This document shows positions 23,853 to 35,137 of a stretch of 64,000 bases of DNA, in pieces. The notes under the pieces were generated by a model, which worked only from the letters and a program-made list of their open reading frames with translations, made no database searches and had not been told where the DNA came from. A program made the translations under genes and the position numbers. Source of the DNA: Amycolatopsis sp. CA-128772. Lineage in GTDB: Bacteria; Actinomycetota; Actinomycetes; Mycobacteriales; Pseudonocardiaceae. The stretch covers positions 307,658 through 371,657 of the forward strand of contig NZ_PPHG01000075.1 of the NCBI RefSeq assembly GCF_002904295.1, written 5' to 3'. Each line of letters opens with the position of its first letter. The stretch's first letter is position 1.

Positions 23853-24350
23853 ATGACGACCGTAACCAACGGCGTGCGGCCCCGCACGGCGGAGAAGACC
23901 CGCCGCCGCGGCTGGTCCAGGCTCGCCCGCGCCGCGACGACGTCGGTCGCGGCCACCGTCGTCAGCCAGGTCGTCCTGCTCGCCGTCCTCGCGACCGGCG
24001 GTGCCGCCGCCCTGGCGAGCACGCTGGCCTGGGCGGCCGGGGCGGTGCTGAACTTCCTGGTCACGCGGCGCTGGGTGTGGGGCCGCACCGGGCGGCCGCG
24101 GGTCCGCCGCGAGCTGCTGCCCTACCTGGCCGTGATCGGGCTCGGCGGGCTCGCGTCGATCGGCCTGACGACCCTCGCGGGCTCGCTGCTGGCGCCCCTG
24201 GAGCTGCCGCACCTCTGGTGGGTCGTGCTCGTCGACGGCGCGTACGTCGCCAGTTACGCGCTCGTCTTCGTCGTCAAGTTCACCCTGCTCGACCGGCTCG
24301 TGTTCGGCCGCGGCGCAGCACGTACCCCCGCCACCACGTCCCGGTCATGA
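23853..24350 (+). CDS. GtrA family membrane protein
   Basis: A 165-residue protein with four predicted membrane helices (about 30-50, 57-75, 92-112 and 120-142) and the GtrA hallmark ..ALASTLAWAAGAVLNFLVTR RWVW in the second helix. GtrA-type proteins help move lipid-linked sugars across the membrane or partner with polyprenyl-phosphate glycosyltransferases. Its 3' end overlaps the convergent GT fusion gene by about 70 bases. Because the GT fusion carries a DPM1-like domain, a flippase or partner role for the lipid-linked sugar is plausible. Confidence 0.88.
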   Translation: MTTVTNGVRPRTAEKTRRRGWSRLARAATTSVAATVVSQVVLLAVLATGGAAALASTLAWAAGAVLNFLVTRRWVWGRTGRPRVRRELLPYLAVIGLGGLASIGLTTLAGSLLAPLELPHLWWVVLVDGAYVASYALVFVVKFTLLDRLVFGRGAARTPATTSRS

Positions 24351-26454
24351 CGCGCGCGTAGTTGGCGCCGTAGACGAGGCTGCCGCCCTTCTTGCTCTTG
24401 CCCGCCTTGCGCAGCCGCATGCTCATCGGCAGCTCGGTGACGCGGGCGCCGCGGGCGGTGACGCCGAGCAGCAGCTCGGACGACTGGTACTGCGGCTCGT
24501 TCAGCGGGATCGCGCAGGCCAGGTCCGCCCGCATGGCGCGGAAGCCGAACGACGTGTCGGTGATCCGCCGGGCCGTGAGCACCGACGCCAGCGCCGCGAA
24601 GACGCGCACGCCGAGCCACCGGACGCGGCTGTCGGCCTCCTCGTGCCCGAGCCGCCGGGACCCGGTGACGAAGTCGGCGGTGCCGTCGACGACCGGGCGC
24701 ACCAGGGCTTCGAGCTCGCTGTTGTCGTACTGGCCGTCGGCGTCGGTCGTCACGACGTACTCGGCGCCGCCCTCGGCCGCGAGGTGGTAGCCCAGGCGCA
24801 GCGCGGCGCCCTGGCCGCGGTTGCGGGGCGCGACGCAGACGTACGCGCCGTGCGCCTCGGCGATCGCGGCCGTGTCGTCGGTCCCGCCGTCGACGACGAC
24901 GAGCACGTCGACCGGCAGGCCGAGGCACTGGTCCGGCATCTTTTCGAGGACTTCGCCGATGCCGCCGGCCTCGTTGTAGGCGGCGATGACGACGGTCACC
25001 GGCGCCAGTCCGACGCCCGGGTGGCGGCCGCGGAAGTCGTCGAGCGCGCCCTGGTCGACGTCGTCGGGGAAGGCGGCGAGCCGCTTCCGCCCGGCCGACG
25101 TCAGCGTGGTGAAGCCGAGCGCGCCGGCCACCGGCAGCAGCACCAGCGCCGGGAGCTGGTAGCGCCAGGAGAACAGGAACACCGCCGAGGCGAAGAGCAG
25201 CACGAGCCCGCTCGACGCCGCCAGCAGCGCCCCCGCCTGGGCGCGGTCCAGCGGTTTCTTGCGCCGGAACACCGTCAGGAGGCCGAGGAGCGCGCCGAGG
25301 CCGAGCACCGCGCCGGAGACGTACCCGCCGCCAAGCTGGTAGTCGCGGAGGACCTTCGCCGGCGGCTGGTCGACGCGCGCGACGACGCCGTCGTTCTGCA
25401 GCGTGACCAGGTCGATCAGCGACTGGTCGGCCCACTGCGGGTAGGTGAGCTGGAACTGCCACCGGTCGAGGGGGACGTCGGTCGGGTCCTGCTCGCGGGT
25501 CCAGGCGAAGCTCTTGGCGAAGTCGTCCAGGACCGCTTCGGCGACGTCACCGGGCTGCGCCTTCAGGACGGCGATCGCGAACTCGTGCGCCAGCGCGGTC
25601 CGGTCCGCGCCCGGGGGCAGCGGCCCCGGCCAGTTCGGGTCGAGGTCGGCGTGGGTGTAGTTGTCCACCAGGCGCGTCTCGCGCGGCTCGGCGGGGCAGA
25701 ACACCTGCACCTCCGGGGCGAGGTGCAGGTTCGCGCAGTCGGCGACGGCGGCGGTGCGGCCGTAGAGCATGTTCCCGGACGGCCCGGTCAGGCCCCACTT
25801 CCCGGTCTCCGAATGCACCCGCGCCGAGTACGGCACCAGGACGACGAGCAGGCCCAGGAGACCGGCGCCGGCCCGGCGCCAGCCCGCCCACTGCCGCCAC
25901 GCGCCCCCGGCGACGACCAGGAACACCAGCAGGGGCAGCGCCAGCGAGATGCCGATGAGCCGGGTCAGCACGCCGAACCCCAGCAGCAGCCCCGCGGCGC
26001 CGGCCCGCTTCCAGCCCGGTGTGCCCCGGCCGAGCAGCAGCCACAGCAGCCCGAGGAGCACCGCCTCGAACGTCACCTCGGACATGATGTTCTGCTCGAT
26101 CTGCAGCTGGTACGCGTCGAGCAGCACGGGCGCCGCGGCGAGCGCGCCGACCCACGGGCGGCCGCCGAGGCGCAGGACCAGCGCGTAGACGCCGATCGCG
26201 ATGAGGACACCGCCGGCGTGCTGGACGGCGGCGACCCAGGCGAGGCCGCCGACGGCGAGCAGTGGCCGCAGCACCAGGTCGTAGCCGATCGGGTTCAGCT
26301 GGTCGGCGCGCAGGGCGTGCAGGTTGTCGATGTACCGGAACGAATCGATGTACAGCAGCGCGGGCCGGTAGGCCAGCCAGGTCAGCACCCGGAGCGTGAT
26401 CGCCGGGACGAGCAGCAGCAGGAGCAGCCAGTGGCGCCGGAGGAAAACTTTCAC
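24280..26454 (-). CDS. Fusion of GT-C-type membrane glycosyltransferase and GT2 (DPM1-like) domain
   Basis: A 724-residue protein. Residues 1-470 hold about ten membrane helices with a first outer loop PALLYIDSFRYIDNL and NPIGYDLVLRPLL, as in GT-C enzymes that use lipid-phosphate sugars. Residues 495-700 are a GT2 domain like polyprenol-phosphate mannosyl or glucosyl synthases: VVIAAYNEAGGIGEVL, VLVVVDGGTDDT, ATTDADGQ-type DxD, and FGFRAM. One protein could thus make and use a lipid-linked sugar. The GTG at 26454 overlaps the epimerase stop as GTGA. The long frame upstream is the epimerase gene in another frame. Confidence 0.88.
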   Translation of the reverse strand: MKVFLRRHWLLLLLLVPAITLRVLTWLAYRPALLYIDSFRYIDNLHALRADQLNPIGYDLVLRPLLAVGGLAWVAAVQHAGGVLIAIGVYALVLRLGGRPWVGALAAAPVLLDAYQLQIEQNIMSEVTFEAVLLGLLWLLLGRGTPGWKRAGAAGLLLGFGVLTRLIGISLALPLLVFLVVAGGAWRQWAGWRRAGAGLLGLLVVLVPYSARVHSETGKWGLTGPSGNMLYGRTAAVADCANLHLAPEVQVFCPAEPRETRLVDNYTHADLDPNWPGPLPPGADRTALAHEFAIAVLKAQPGDVAEAVLDDFAKSFAWTREQDPTDVPLDRWQFQLTYPQWADQSLIDLVTLQNDGVVARVDQPPAKVLRDYQLGGGYVSGAVLGLGALLGLLTVFRRKKPLDRAQAGALLAASSGLVLLFASAVFLFSWRYQLPALVLLPVAGALGFTTLTSAGRKRLAAFPDDVDQGALDDFRGRHPGVGLAPVTVVIAAYNEAGGIGEVLEKMPDQCLGLPVDVLVVVDGGTDDTAAIAEAHGAYVCVAPRNRGQGAALRLGYHLAAEGGAEYVVTTDADGQYDNSELEALVRPVVDGTADFVTGSRRLGHEEADSRVRWLGVRVFAALASVLTARRITDTSFGFRAMRADLACAIPLNEPQYQSSELLLGVTARGARVTELPMSMRLRKAGKSKKGGSLVYGANYARVMTGTWWRGYVLRRGRTRAGRAG

Positions 26455-27383
26455 TTCGCCAGGCCGGAGAAGTACTTCCACGCCGTCGCGAGGCCGTCGG
26501 TCAGCGGCACCTCCGGCCGGTAGCCGATGGTTTCCGCGCTGGCCGACACGTCGACGACGACCGCGGGCATCTCCCCCGCCGGCGCTTCGACGTGCTCGAC
26601 CGGCAGTTCGGCGCCGGTCACCTCGCGCACGGCCTCGACCATCTCCAGCACGGACACCGAGCGCCCGGCCCCGACGATCGCGCGGCCGGAGTAGCCGCTG
26701 TCCAGGGCCAGCAGGACCGCGCGGACGACGTCGTCGACGTGCACCAGGTCGCGGCGCTGGCGGCCGTCGCCGTAGACCTTGACCCCGGCGCCGGTCAGCG
26801 CGGCCCGCATCATCCGCGGCACGAAACTGTCCTTGTGGGACATTCCCGGGCCGTAGACGTTGGTGAACCGCAACGCGCACGTCGTCATGCCGTACGCCCC
26901 GGCGTAGCCCGACAGCAGCATTTCGCAGGCCGCCTTGGTCGCGCCGTAGGGCGTCAGCGGGCGCAGCGGCAGGTCCGCGGTGATGGTCGCGCCGCCGACG
27001 TTGCCGATCACGGCGTTCGTCGAAGCGAGCAGGAACGTCGGCACCTCGTGGCGGCGCGCGAGTTCCAGGAGTTCCTGGGTGACGAGGACGTTGTCGGCGA
27101 AGGTGTCTTCGGGCCGTTCCACCGACTTCAGCACCGACGTCAGCGCGGCGAGGTGCACGATGCCCGCGGTCTCCGGCGTGACGGCTTCTTCGCGCACGGC
27201 GGCGTCCCGGAGTTCCCCGGTCACCACGCGGACGCCGTCGGGCGCTTCCGGGAACGGGACCCGGTCCACGACGACGACCGGGACGCCCCGGTCGCACAGG
27301 GCTCGCACGACGGCCCGGCCGATGAAGCCGCTGCCGCCGGTGACGACCACGGACGTCCGATCGGGACCGTGCGCACTCAGCAT
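26451..27383 (-). CDS. NAD-dependent epimerase/dehydratase (UDP-sugar epimerase type)
   Basis: A 310-residue extended SDR enzyme. VVVTGGSGFIGRAVVRAL binds NAD, HLAALTSVLKSVERPED and LLASTNAV give the catalytic Ser/Thr region, and YGATKAA gives Tyr and Lys. RFTNVYGPGMSHKDSFVPRM and YGDGRQRRDLVHVDDV are typical of UDP-glucose 4-epimerases and related dehydratases. The exact sugar cannot be told. It is translationally coupled to the GT fusion gene downstream, so the two probably build one glycan, with the SqdB-like and GtrA genes nearby. Confidence 0.9.
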   Translation of the reverse strand: MLSAHGPDRTSVVVTGGSGFIGRAVVRALCDRGVPVVVVDRVPFPEAPDGVRVVTGELRDAAVREEAVTPETAGIVHLAALTSVLKSVERPEDTFADNVLVTQELLELARRHEVPTFLLASTNAVIGNVGGATITADLPLRPLTPYGATKAACEMLLSGYAGAYGMTTCALRFTNVYGPGMSHKDSFVPRMMRAALTGAGVKVYGDGRQRRDLVHVDDVVRAVLLALDSGYSGRAIVGAGRSVSVLEMVEAVREVTGAELPVEHVEAPAGEMPAVVVDVSASAETIGYRPEVPLTDGLATAWKYFSGLAK

Positions 27384-27419
27384 GGCGTCAACCTACCGTC
27401 CGTTCCTGTGCGCCGCGGA

Positions 27420-30296
<2,877 letters not shown>

Positions 30297-30361
30297 GATG
30301 GCCTCCTCCGATCGGCGGCGTCCACCGCCCAACGCGACTCTAGAGCGCGAGGTGACCATGA

Positions 30362-30470
30362 CGGGGGTCCGGGGCGGAGCCCGCCGGGCGGGGTGTGGGG
30401 GTTGCACCCCCACAAGGCACTCCGGAGGGTTCGGGCAAGCGCATACCGCGAGCACCGCTCACCCGAACCC
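30362..30470. repeat. Composite GC-rich hairpin repeat between riboswitch and gcvP
   Basis: Starts with GGGGGTCCGGGGCGGAGCCC and GTGGGGGTTGCACCCCCAC, then a hairpin with arms GGGTTCGGG (30427-30435) and CCCGAACCC (30462-30470) whose loop contains CCGCGAGCAC. The same order of parts, including GGGGTTGCACC and CCGCGAGCAC, is seen at 33019-33127. It fills the space where the riboswitch expression platform should be. Confidence 0.65.
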
Positions 30471-30481
30471 GGAGGAACCCT

Positions 30482-30697
30482 CCCCGCTCTGTCCGTACCT
30501 CCGAGGAGGCGCCTGAGAGTTTCGCCCGCAGGTTGAGCCGGGCTTGCACCGTCGGCGGGGCCATCAGGCTGTGTCCTGACGACCCGCTTTCCAGAGGCGT
30601 CTCGTCCGCGCGGTCCAGGGTGCCTGAGAGGTTCCGGGGAGGACTTGCTCCTTCGGCGCCGAGCTCAAGGTGTGGCTCGGACTCTCCCGCGCGGATT
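30482..30697 (-). ncRNA. Tandem glycine riboswitch
   Basis: Read on the minus strand, aptamer 1 has GGGAGAGTCC, GCGCCGAAGGAGCAAG and CTCTCAGGCACC; aptamer 2 has GCCCCGCCGACGGTGCAAGC, GCGAAACTCTCAGGCGCC and ends in GGTACGGACAGAGCGGGG. These are the conserved cores of the tandem glycine riboswitch (gcvT element), joined by a linker around 30575-30600. It sits in the leader of gcvP, where glycine binding would turn on cleavage of excess glycine. About 185 bases separate it from the gcvP start, and a composite repeat lies between. Confidence 0.92.
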
Positions 30698-30741
30698 CGT
30701 CGACCGCACGGTGCACCTTACCCGCATCCCCGCGGTGGTGA

Positions 30742-31320
<579 letters not shown>

Positions 31321-31571
31321 GCAAGCCTCCCCTCGCCCGACCTGGCGGCCGGCGAATGACAGCCGGAGGAGTCCCAGGAGCGGGACCCACCGGAGATCAA
31401 CCGCCACGGTCCGGCCCCAGACCGTGAATCACACCGTGACGATTTACCTCCTCGACGGTAAGCGTCAGGAGAACACCGGTCAACGCGACGCGCGGCAAGG
31501 CTCAACGGTCGACTGAGCCTTTGAGCCGTTCGCCGTACCCCGTTCGGGGCGGTTCAAACGCGGTGGACTTT
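31321..31571. other. Intergenic region upstream of the Rv1830-type gene
   Basis: About 250 bases between divergent genes. It must hold the promoter of the MerR gene (the RBS AGGGGAGG is at its left edge). A weakly AT-richer stretch occurs near 31425-31460 (GTGAATCACACCGTGACGATTTACC). No gene or further strong palindrome was seen. Confidence 0.5.
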
Positions 31572-31609
31572 TTTACTCGGCCGTGTAAATTATTACTCAT
31601 GCAGGTAAA
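31572..31609. promoter_or_regulatory. Two tandem TetR-type operators
   Basis: TTTACTCGGCCGTGTAAA (31572-31589) and ATTACTCATGCAGGTAAA (31592-31609) share TTAC-N8-GTAA geometry and are two bases apart. The second spans the ATG of the TetR gene at 31599. This is a typical arrangement for self-repression. Confidence 0.7.
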
Positions 31610-32231
31610 CACCGACCTCATGGCGGAACTGGGGCTCAGCGTCACCGAGGCCGCGCGCCGGGCGCAGATCGTGGGCGCGACCATCGGCGCCCTCGCCGAC
31701 CTCGGCTACCGCCGGACCACGTTCGCCAAGATCAAGGAGCGCGCCGGGCTCAGCAGCACCCGGCTCATCTCCTACCACTTCACCAACAAGGCCGGCCTGA
31801 TGCAGGCCGTGCTCAGCACGGTGGTCGAGACCAGGCACCGGTTCCTCACCGAGCGCACCGGCGGCGGCCTCGACCCGGCCGACCGACGCGGCTACCTGCG
31901 GGCGCACATCGAGACGGCGATCGCGTTCCTGCGGACGTACCCGGAGTGCGTCCGGGCCCTTTCGGAGCTGGCCGCCAACGCCGACGACGCGGACGGCTGG
32001 GTGATGACGAAAGTGCTGGTCGACGACCTGCGCGTGCACGGACTGGCCCGCCAGCTCAAGCAGGGCCAGGCCGAGGGCGTGTTCGGCGCCTTCACGCCCG
32101 AGGTGATGGCGATGTCGATCGCACAGGCCATCGACGGCGTGGCCGGCGCCTACGCGGCCGACCCTTCGCTGGACCTCGAAGCGTACGGGCGCGAGGTGGC
32201 GGACACGTTCGTCAAAGCGACGGCACCGTGA
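31599..32231 (+). CDS. TetR-family transcriptional regulator
   Basis: A 210-residue regulator. GATIGALADLGYRRTTFAKI and ERAGLSSTRLISYHFTNKAG form the HTH; LMQAVLSTVVE begins the ligand domain. Two matched palindromes overlap its start, so it is likely autoregulated. It stands alone on this strand within a conserved block where mycobacteria have no such gene, and its 3' end overlaps the convergent thioredoxin gene by 20 bases. The target beyond itself is unknown. The ATG at 31599 is preferred over 31521 because the upstream codons would lie in the operator. Confidence 0.88.
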   Translation: MQVNTDLMAELGLSVTEAARRAQIVGATIGALADLGYRRTTFAKIKERAGLSSTRLISYHFTNKAGLMQAVLSTVVETRHRFLTERTGGGLDPADRRGYLRAHIETAIAFLRTYPECVRALSELAANADDADGWVMTKVLVDDLRVHGLARQLKQGQAEGVFGAFTPEVMAMSIAQAIDGVAGAYAADPSLDLEAYGREVADTFVKATAP

Positions 32232-32547
32232 GCGCCCGGTCGAGGCGGTCTTCGATGCGGGCCTTCGGGAACGCGCCGACGATCGTCTCGACCGGCTCGC
32301 CCCCGCGGAAGAGGATCATCGTCGGCAGGGACATGACCTGGTAGGCGCGGGTCGTCTCGGAGTTCTCGTCGGCGTTGATCTTGCGGACGACCAGCGCGCC
32401 GTCCCGCTCGGCGGCCAGCTGCGCGAGTACCGGGCCGACCATCCGGCACGGGCCGCACCAGGTGGCCCAGAACTCGACGAGCACGGGGACATCGCTGCTC
32501 AGGACCTCGGCGAAGGTCGCATCGGTGACGTCTTCGACCTCGGACAT
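32212..32547 (-). CDS. trxA: Thioredoxin
   Basis: A 111-residue thioredoxin with the active site FWATWCGPCRMV and the cis-Pro loop SLPTMILFRGG. It reduces disulfides with electrons from thioredoxin reductase. It starts 11 bases after the stop of the MerR gene and follows AGGAGC, so both are on one transcript. The pairing of a MerR regulator with a thioredoxin suggests a redox-responsive module, separate from the housekeeping thioredoxin that is usually near trxB. The gene symbol is generic. Confidence 0.93.
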   Translation of the reverse strand: MSEVEDVTDATFAEVLSSDVPVLVEFWATWCGPCRMVGPVLAQLAAERDGALVVRKINADENSETTRAYQVMSLPTMILFRGGEPVETIVGAFPKARIEDRLDRALTVPSL

Positions 32548-32558
32548 GGCGGGCTCCT

Positions 32559-32954
32559 TCAGGGACGCGGGGATTCGGGCACGACACACGGATCGGGCGC
32601 CTGCCGGGCGAGGGCACCGGCGAGCTTGGCGGCCAGTTCGCCGCGGATGCCGCCGAGCCGGGCCAGCAGCGCGTCGGCTTCTTCGAGCTTGCGCCGGTAG
32701 ACCTCGATCGAGTTCGCGCAGGCATCACCGGTCTCGTGCCCGCTGCGCAGGCACTCGACGAACGGGCGGGTTTCCTCGAGGGTGAGGCCGACCGTCTGGA
32801 GGGTCTGGATCTCCTTGACGAGCTGGAGGTCGTCCTCGCCGTAGTCCCGGTAGCCGTTGGCCGAGCGCCGGGCCTGCAGGAGGCCCTGGTCCTCGTAAAA
32901 ACGCAACGCACGGGTGGTGACACCCGTGCGTTGCGCCAGTTCTCCGATCCGCAT
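32559..32954 (-). CDS. MerR-family regulator of the thioredoxin operon
   Basis: A 131-residue MerR protein: MRIGELAQRTGVTTRALRFY and YRDYGEDDLQLVKEIQTLQT form the DNA-binding domain, a dimerisation helix follows, and the end has VECLRSGHETGDACANSIEV with two cysteines 11 residues apart. These may sense oxidants or a metal. The promoter at 32962-32992 has the long 19-base spacer and central dyad used by MerR regulators, so it probably acts on its own transcript. The ATG at 32954 starts exactly at the conserved MRIGEL. Confidence 0.9.
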   Translation of the reverse strand: MRIGELAQRTGVTTRALRFYEDQGLLQARRSANGYRDYGEDDLQLVKEIQTLQTVGLTLEETRPFVECLRSGHETGDACANSIEVYRRKLEEADALLARLGGIRGELAAKLAGALARQAPDPCVVPESPRP

Positions 32955-32961
32955 GCCCTCG

Positions 32962-32992
32962 ACGCTAGACGTTGACGTCCGCGTCAAGGCAA
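32962..32992 (-). promoter_or_regulatory. MerR-type promoter with central dyad
   Basis: Read on the minus strand: -35 TTGCCT, a 19-base spacer, and -10 TAGCGT. The spacer contains TTGACG-CGGA-CGTCAA, a perfect dyad (32972-32987). Over-long spacers with a dyad are the signature of promoters activated by MerR-type proteins. Confidence 0.7.
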
Positions 32993-33018
32993 GTGCAACG
33001 CCCTGCTGCGGGAGGACT

Positions 33019-33127
33019 CGGGGGTCCGGGGGCGGGCCCCCGTGCGGGGGTTGCACCTCCGGAAGATACATACCTGGCCGTCGAGGCGAGCGCTCTCCGC
33101 GAGCACACCTCTGCGCGGATCAGGTAT
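33019..33127. repeat. Second composite GC-rich hairpin repeat
   Basis: GGGGGTCCGGGGGCGGGCCCCC and GTGCGGGGGTTGCACC are followed by a hairpin with arms ATACCTG (33070-33076) and CAGGTAT (33121-33127), whose loop holds CCGCGAGCAC. The parts occur in the same order as at 30362-30470. It covers the 3' end of the DUF151 gene and the space before the MerR promoter. Confidence 0.6.
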
Positions 33128-33593
33128 CCGCTCCGCGGAAGTCTTCCGGGGAAACCGAGTCGAGGAACTCGCGGAACTTCTCGACTTCGTCTTCCTGCTC
33201 GTCCGGGATGATCAGGCCGGCTTCCTCCAGCACCGAATCCACGGCGTGGATGGGGACCCCGATCCGCAGGGCCAGCGCGACCGAGTCGCTCGGCCGGGCG
33301 GAGACCCGGATGTCGCCGTCGAAGACGAGCTCCGCGAAGAAGGTGCCCTCCTTTAGGTCGGTGATGACGACCTGCTCCAGCTCCCGGCCGAGTGCTCCGA
33401 TGACCTCTTTCAGCAGGTCATGCGTGAGCGGCCGGGCCGGCCGGACCCCCTGCTGCTCCAAGGCGATGGCGGTGGCTTCGACCGAGCCGATCCAGATCGG
33501 CAGGTACCGTTCGCCCTCGGTCTCCCGCAGCAACAAGATCGGCTGATTCGCGGGCAGCTCGACCCGCACACCGACGACGCGCATTTCGCTCAT
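33120..33593 (-). CDS. Bifunctional nuclease family protein (DUF151), Rv1829 type
   Basis: A 157-residue protein of the DUF151/BFN family. MSEMRVVGVRVELPANQPIL, LPIWIGSVEATAIALEQQGV and RPLTHDLLKEVIGALGREL are the conserved core, and RVSARPSDSVALALRIGVPI is the second. A plant member has DNase and RNase activity; the bacterial role is unclear. In mycobacteria the same gene stands between the ftsR-like gene and the Rv1830 gene, as here except for inserted genes. The ATG at 33593 is used because MSEMRV is conserved; an earlier ATG at 33620 is less likely. Confidence 0.9.
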   Translation of the reverse strand: MSEMRVVGVRVELPANQPILLLRETEGERYLPIWIGSVEATAIALEQQGVRPARPLTHDLLKEVIGALGRELEQVVITDLKEGTFFAELVFDGDIRVSARPSDSVALALRIGVPIHAVDSVLEEAGLIIPDEQEDEVEKFREFLDSVSPEDFRGADT

Positions 33594-33809
33594 CGGGCTT
33601 CGCCTCCCTCTCGTGCACACGGGCTGCAGCGCCGAAACGGTTCCGCGCCGCCACTGTCGACGCTACCCGTCATCCGTGCGCTGTGCTCGCTGTCCGGACA
33701 CTCTCGGTTCGCCTGCCGCAAACCCGTGCCTTCACGGTACGGCATGCGGTGCCGAACATTCAGTCATTGACATGGGACCGCAAAGAGGATCTCACTGCCC
33801 CGTTATCGA

Positions 33810-34556
33810 TCAACACCCGGCGACGCCACGGATTCCGGCCTTGACGAGCAGCGTGTGCAGGGTCACGGACAGTGCCGCGAGCTCCCGCACCACCTCGTCG
33901 GCCCGGGATTTGGCCTCCGGGTCACGATGCCGGTACACCGGCGTCACGATCTGCTCCAGCAGCCCTACCTCGCGGTCGGCCGCGGCGCGGAAGGCACGCA
34001 GGTGTCTCGGTTCGATCCCGAATTCGGTCATCGCCTTCACCGTCCGCGCGACCAGCACCGCGTCCGGGTCGAAGAACCCGGCGGGACCGGGCCGGACCAG
34101 GCCGTACTGCTGCAGCTCGGCCAGCGCGCCCGCGTCGATGCCGGCCTGCTCCAGGAGCTCCTCCTGGGTCAGGCGCAGCTCCTTGCCCACGGCGAAGTCC
34201 TCCGCCACGGGCAACCCGACGTTCTCCGCCGGTGCGTCGATGGGCACCAGCCGGCGCGGCGGGCGGGGCAGGGCCGCGGCGGGCTCGTTGCCCGAGTCCG
34301 CCGCGTCCAGCTGTTCCTTGATGACCTTCAACGGGAGGTAGTGGTCCCGCTGGGCGGCCAGGACGAACCTGAGACGCTCCACGTCCGCCGCGGCGAACTG
34401 CCGGTACCCCGAAGCTGTCCGGCCCGGGGTGACCAGGCCTTCGGCTTCGAGGAACCGGATCTTGGAGATGGTGACATCGGGGAAGTCGCCGCGCAGCTGC
34501 GCGAGAACGGCCCCGATGCTCAACCCGTCACGTTGTGGCCGTCCGGCCGCCGTCAC
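33810..34556 (-). CDS. ftsR: MerR-like cell-division regulator, FtsR/Rv1828 type
   Basis: A 248-residue MerR-like regulator. LSIGAVLAQLRGDFPDVTIS, KIRFLEAEGLVTPGRTASGY and AQRDHYLPLKVIKEQLD form the N-terminal winged helix; LTQEELLEQAGIDAGALAEL and EFGIEPRHLRAFRAAADREV the C-terminal part. In Corynebacterium glutamicum the ortholog FtsR activates ftsZ. Its ATG overlaps the garA stop as ATGA. Conserved order garA-ftsR-DUF151 supports the identification. Confidence 0.92.
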   Translation of the reverse strand: MTAAGRPQRDGLSIGAVLAQLRGDFPDVTISKIRFLEAEGLVTPGRTASGYRQFAAADVERLRFVLAAQRDHYLPLKVIKEQLDAADSGNEPAAALPRPPRRLVPIDAPAENVGLPVAEDFAVGKELRLTQEELLEQAGIDAGALAELQQYGLVRPGPAGFFDPDAVLVARTVKAMTEFGIEPRHLRAFRAAADREVGLLEQIVTPVYRHRDPEAKSRADEVVRELAALSVTLHTLLVKAGIRGVAGC

Positions 34557-35023
34557 TGCGCCCCCTGGCCCCCGTGCCCCGGGCCGGTCAGGAAGACCAG
34601 GCGGAACTTCCCGATCTGCACCTCGTCGCCGCCGGCGAGCACGGCCTGGTCGACCGGCTCGCGGTTGACGTAGGTGCCGTTGAGGCTGCCGACGTCGATG
34701 ACGACGAACTCGCCGCCTTCACGCCGGAATTCGGCGTGCCGTCGGGAGACCGTGACGTCGTCGAGGAAGATGTCGCTGTCCGGGTGCCGCCCGGCGCTGG
34801 TGGTGTCGCGGTCGAGCAGGAACCGCGAACCCGCGTTCGGCCCGCGCTTCACGACCAGCAGGGCCGAACCCGGGGGCAGGGCGTCGACACCCTGGACCGG
34901 GGCCTCCGGGGCCGGGGCGGACTCGTGGCCTTCGGCTTCGGCCAGGAAGTCGGCCCGGAAGACAGAGGTCCGCTCCGGAGACTGCTCCGGGGGAACGCCG
35001 CCGGGCCCGTCGTTCGTGCTCAC
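34553..35023 (-). CDS. garA: FHA-domain regulator GarA/OdhI
   Basis: A 156-residue forkhead-associated protein that in mycobacteria and corynebacteria inhibits 2-oxoglutarate dehydrogenase and glutamate dehydrogenase unless phosphorylated. The FHA core is near identical: SALLVVKRGPNAGSRFLLDR, TSAGRHPDSDIFLDDVTVSR, SLNGTYVNREPVD and EVQIGKFRLVFLTGP. The N-terminal phospho-motif reads SPERTSVFRADFL, not ETTSVFRADFL, so the first of the two regulatory threonines (the PknG site in the mycobacterial protein) is Arg and only the PknB-type Thr remains. The GTG at 35023 was chosen because it gives a normal length. Confidence 0.95.
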   Translation of the reverse strand: MSTNDGPGGVPPEQSPERTSVFRADFLAEAEGHESAPAPEAPVQGVDALPPGSALLVVKRGPNAGSRFLLDRDTTSAGRHPDSDIFLDDVTVSRRHAEFRREGGEFVVIDVGSLNGTYVNREPVDQAVLAGGDEVQIGKFRLVFLTGPGHGGQGAQ

Positions 35024-35137
35024 CTGAGCTCTCCTCCACACATGCTGTGTTGCCAGTACTCAAGAACGTGTAGCTGCCAACGTACCGTGCCTGATCGATT
35101 CTCCGAGCCCCGGCTCCCCGAACCGGCGGAGCGGGCG

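Noticed and set aside
24280..27297. 1005-residue single minus-strand protein
   Set aside because: The first 281 residues are the epimerase gene in a wrong frame; a GTGA overlap at 26454 marks the true start of the GT fusion.
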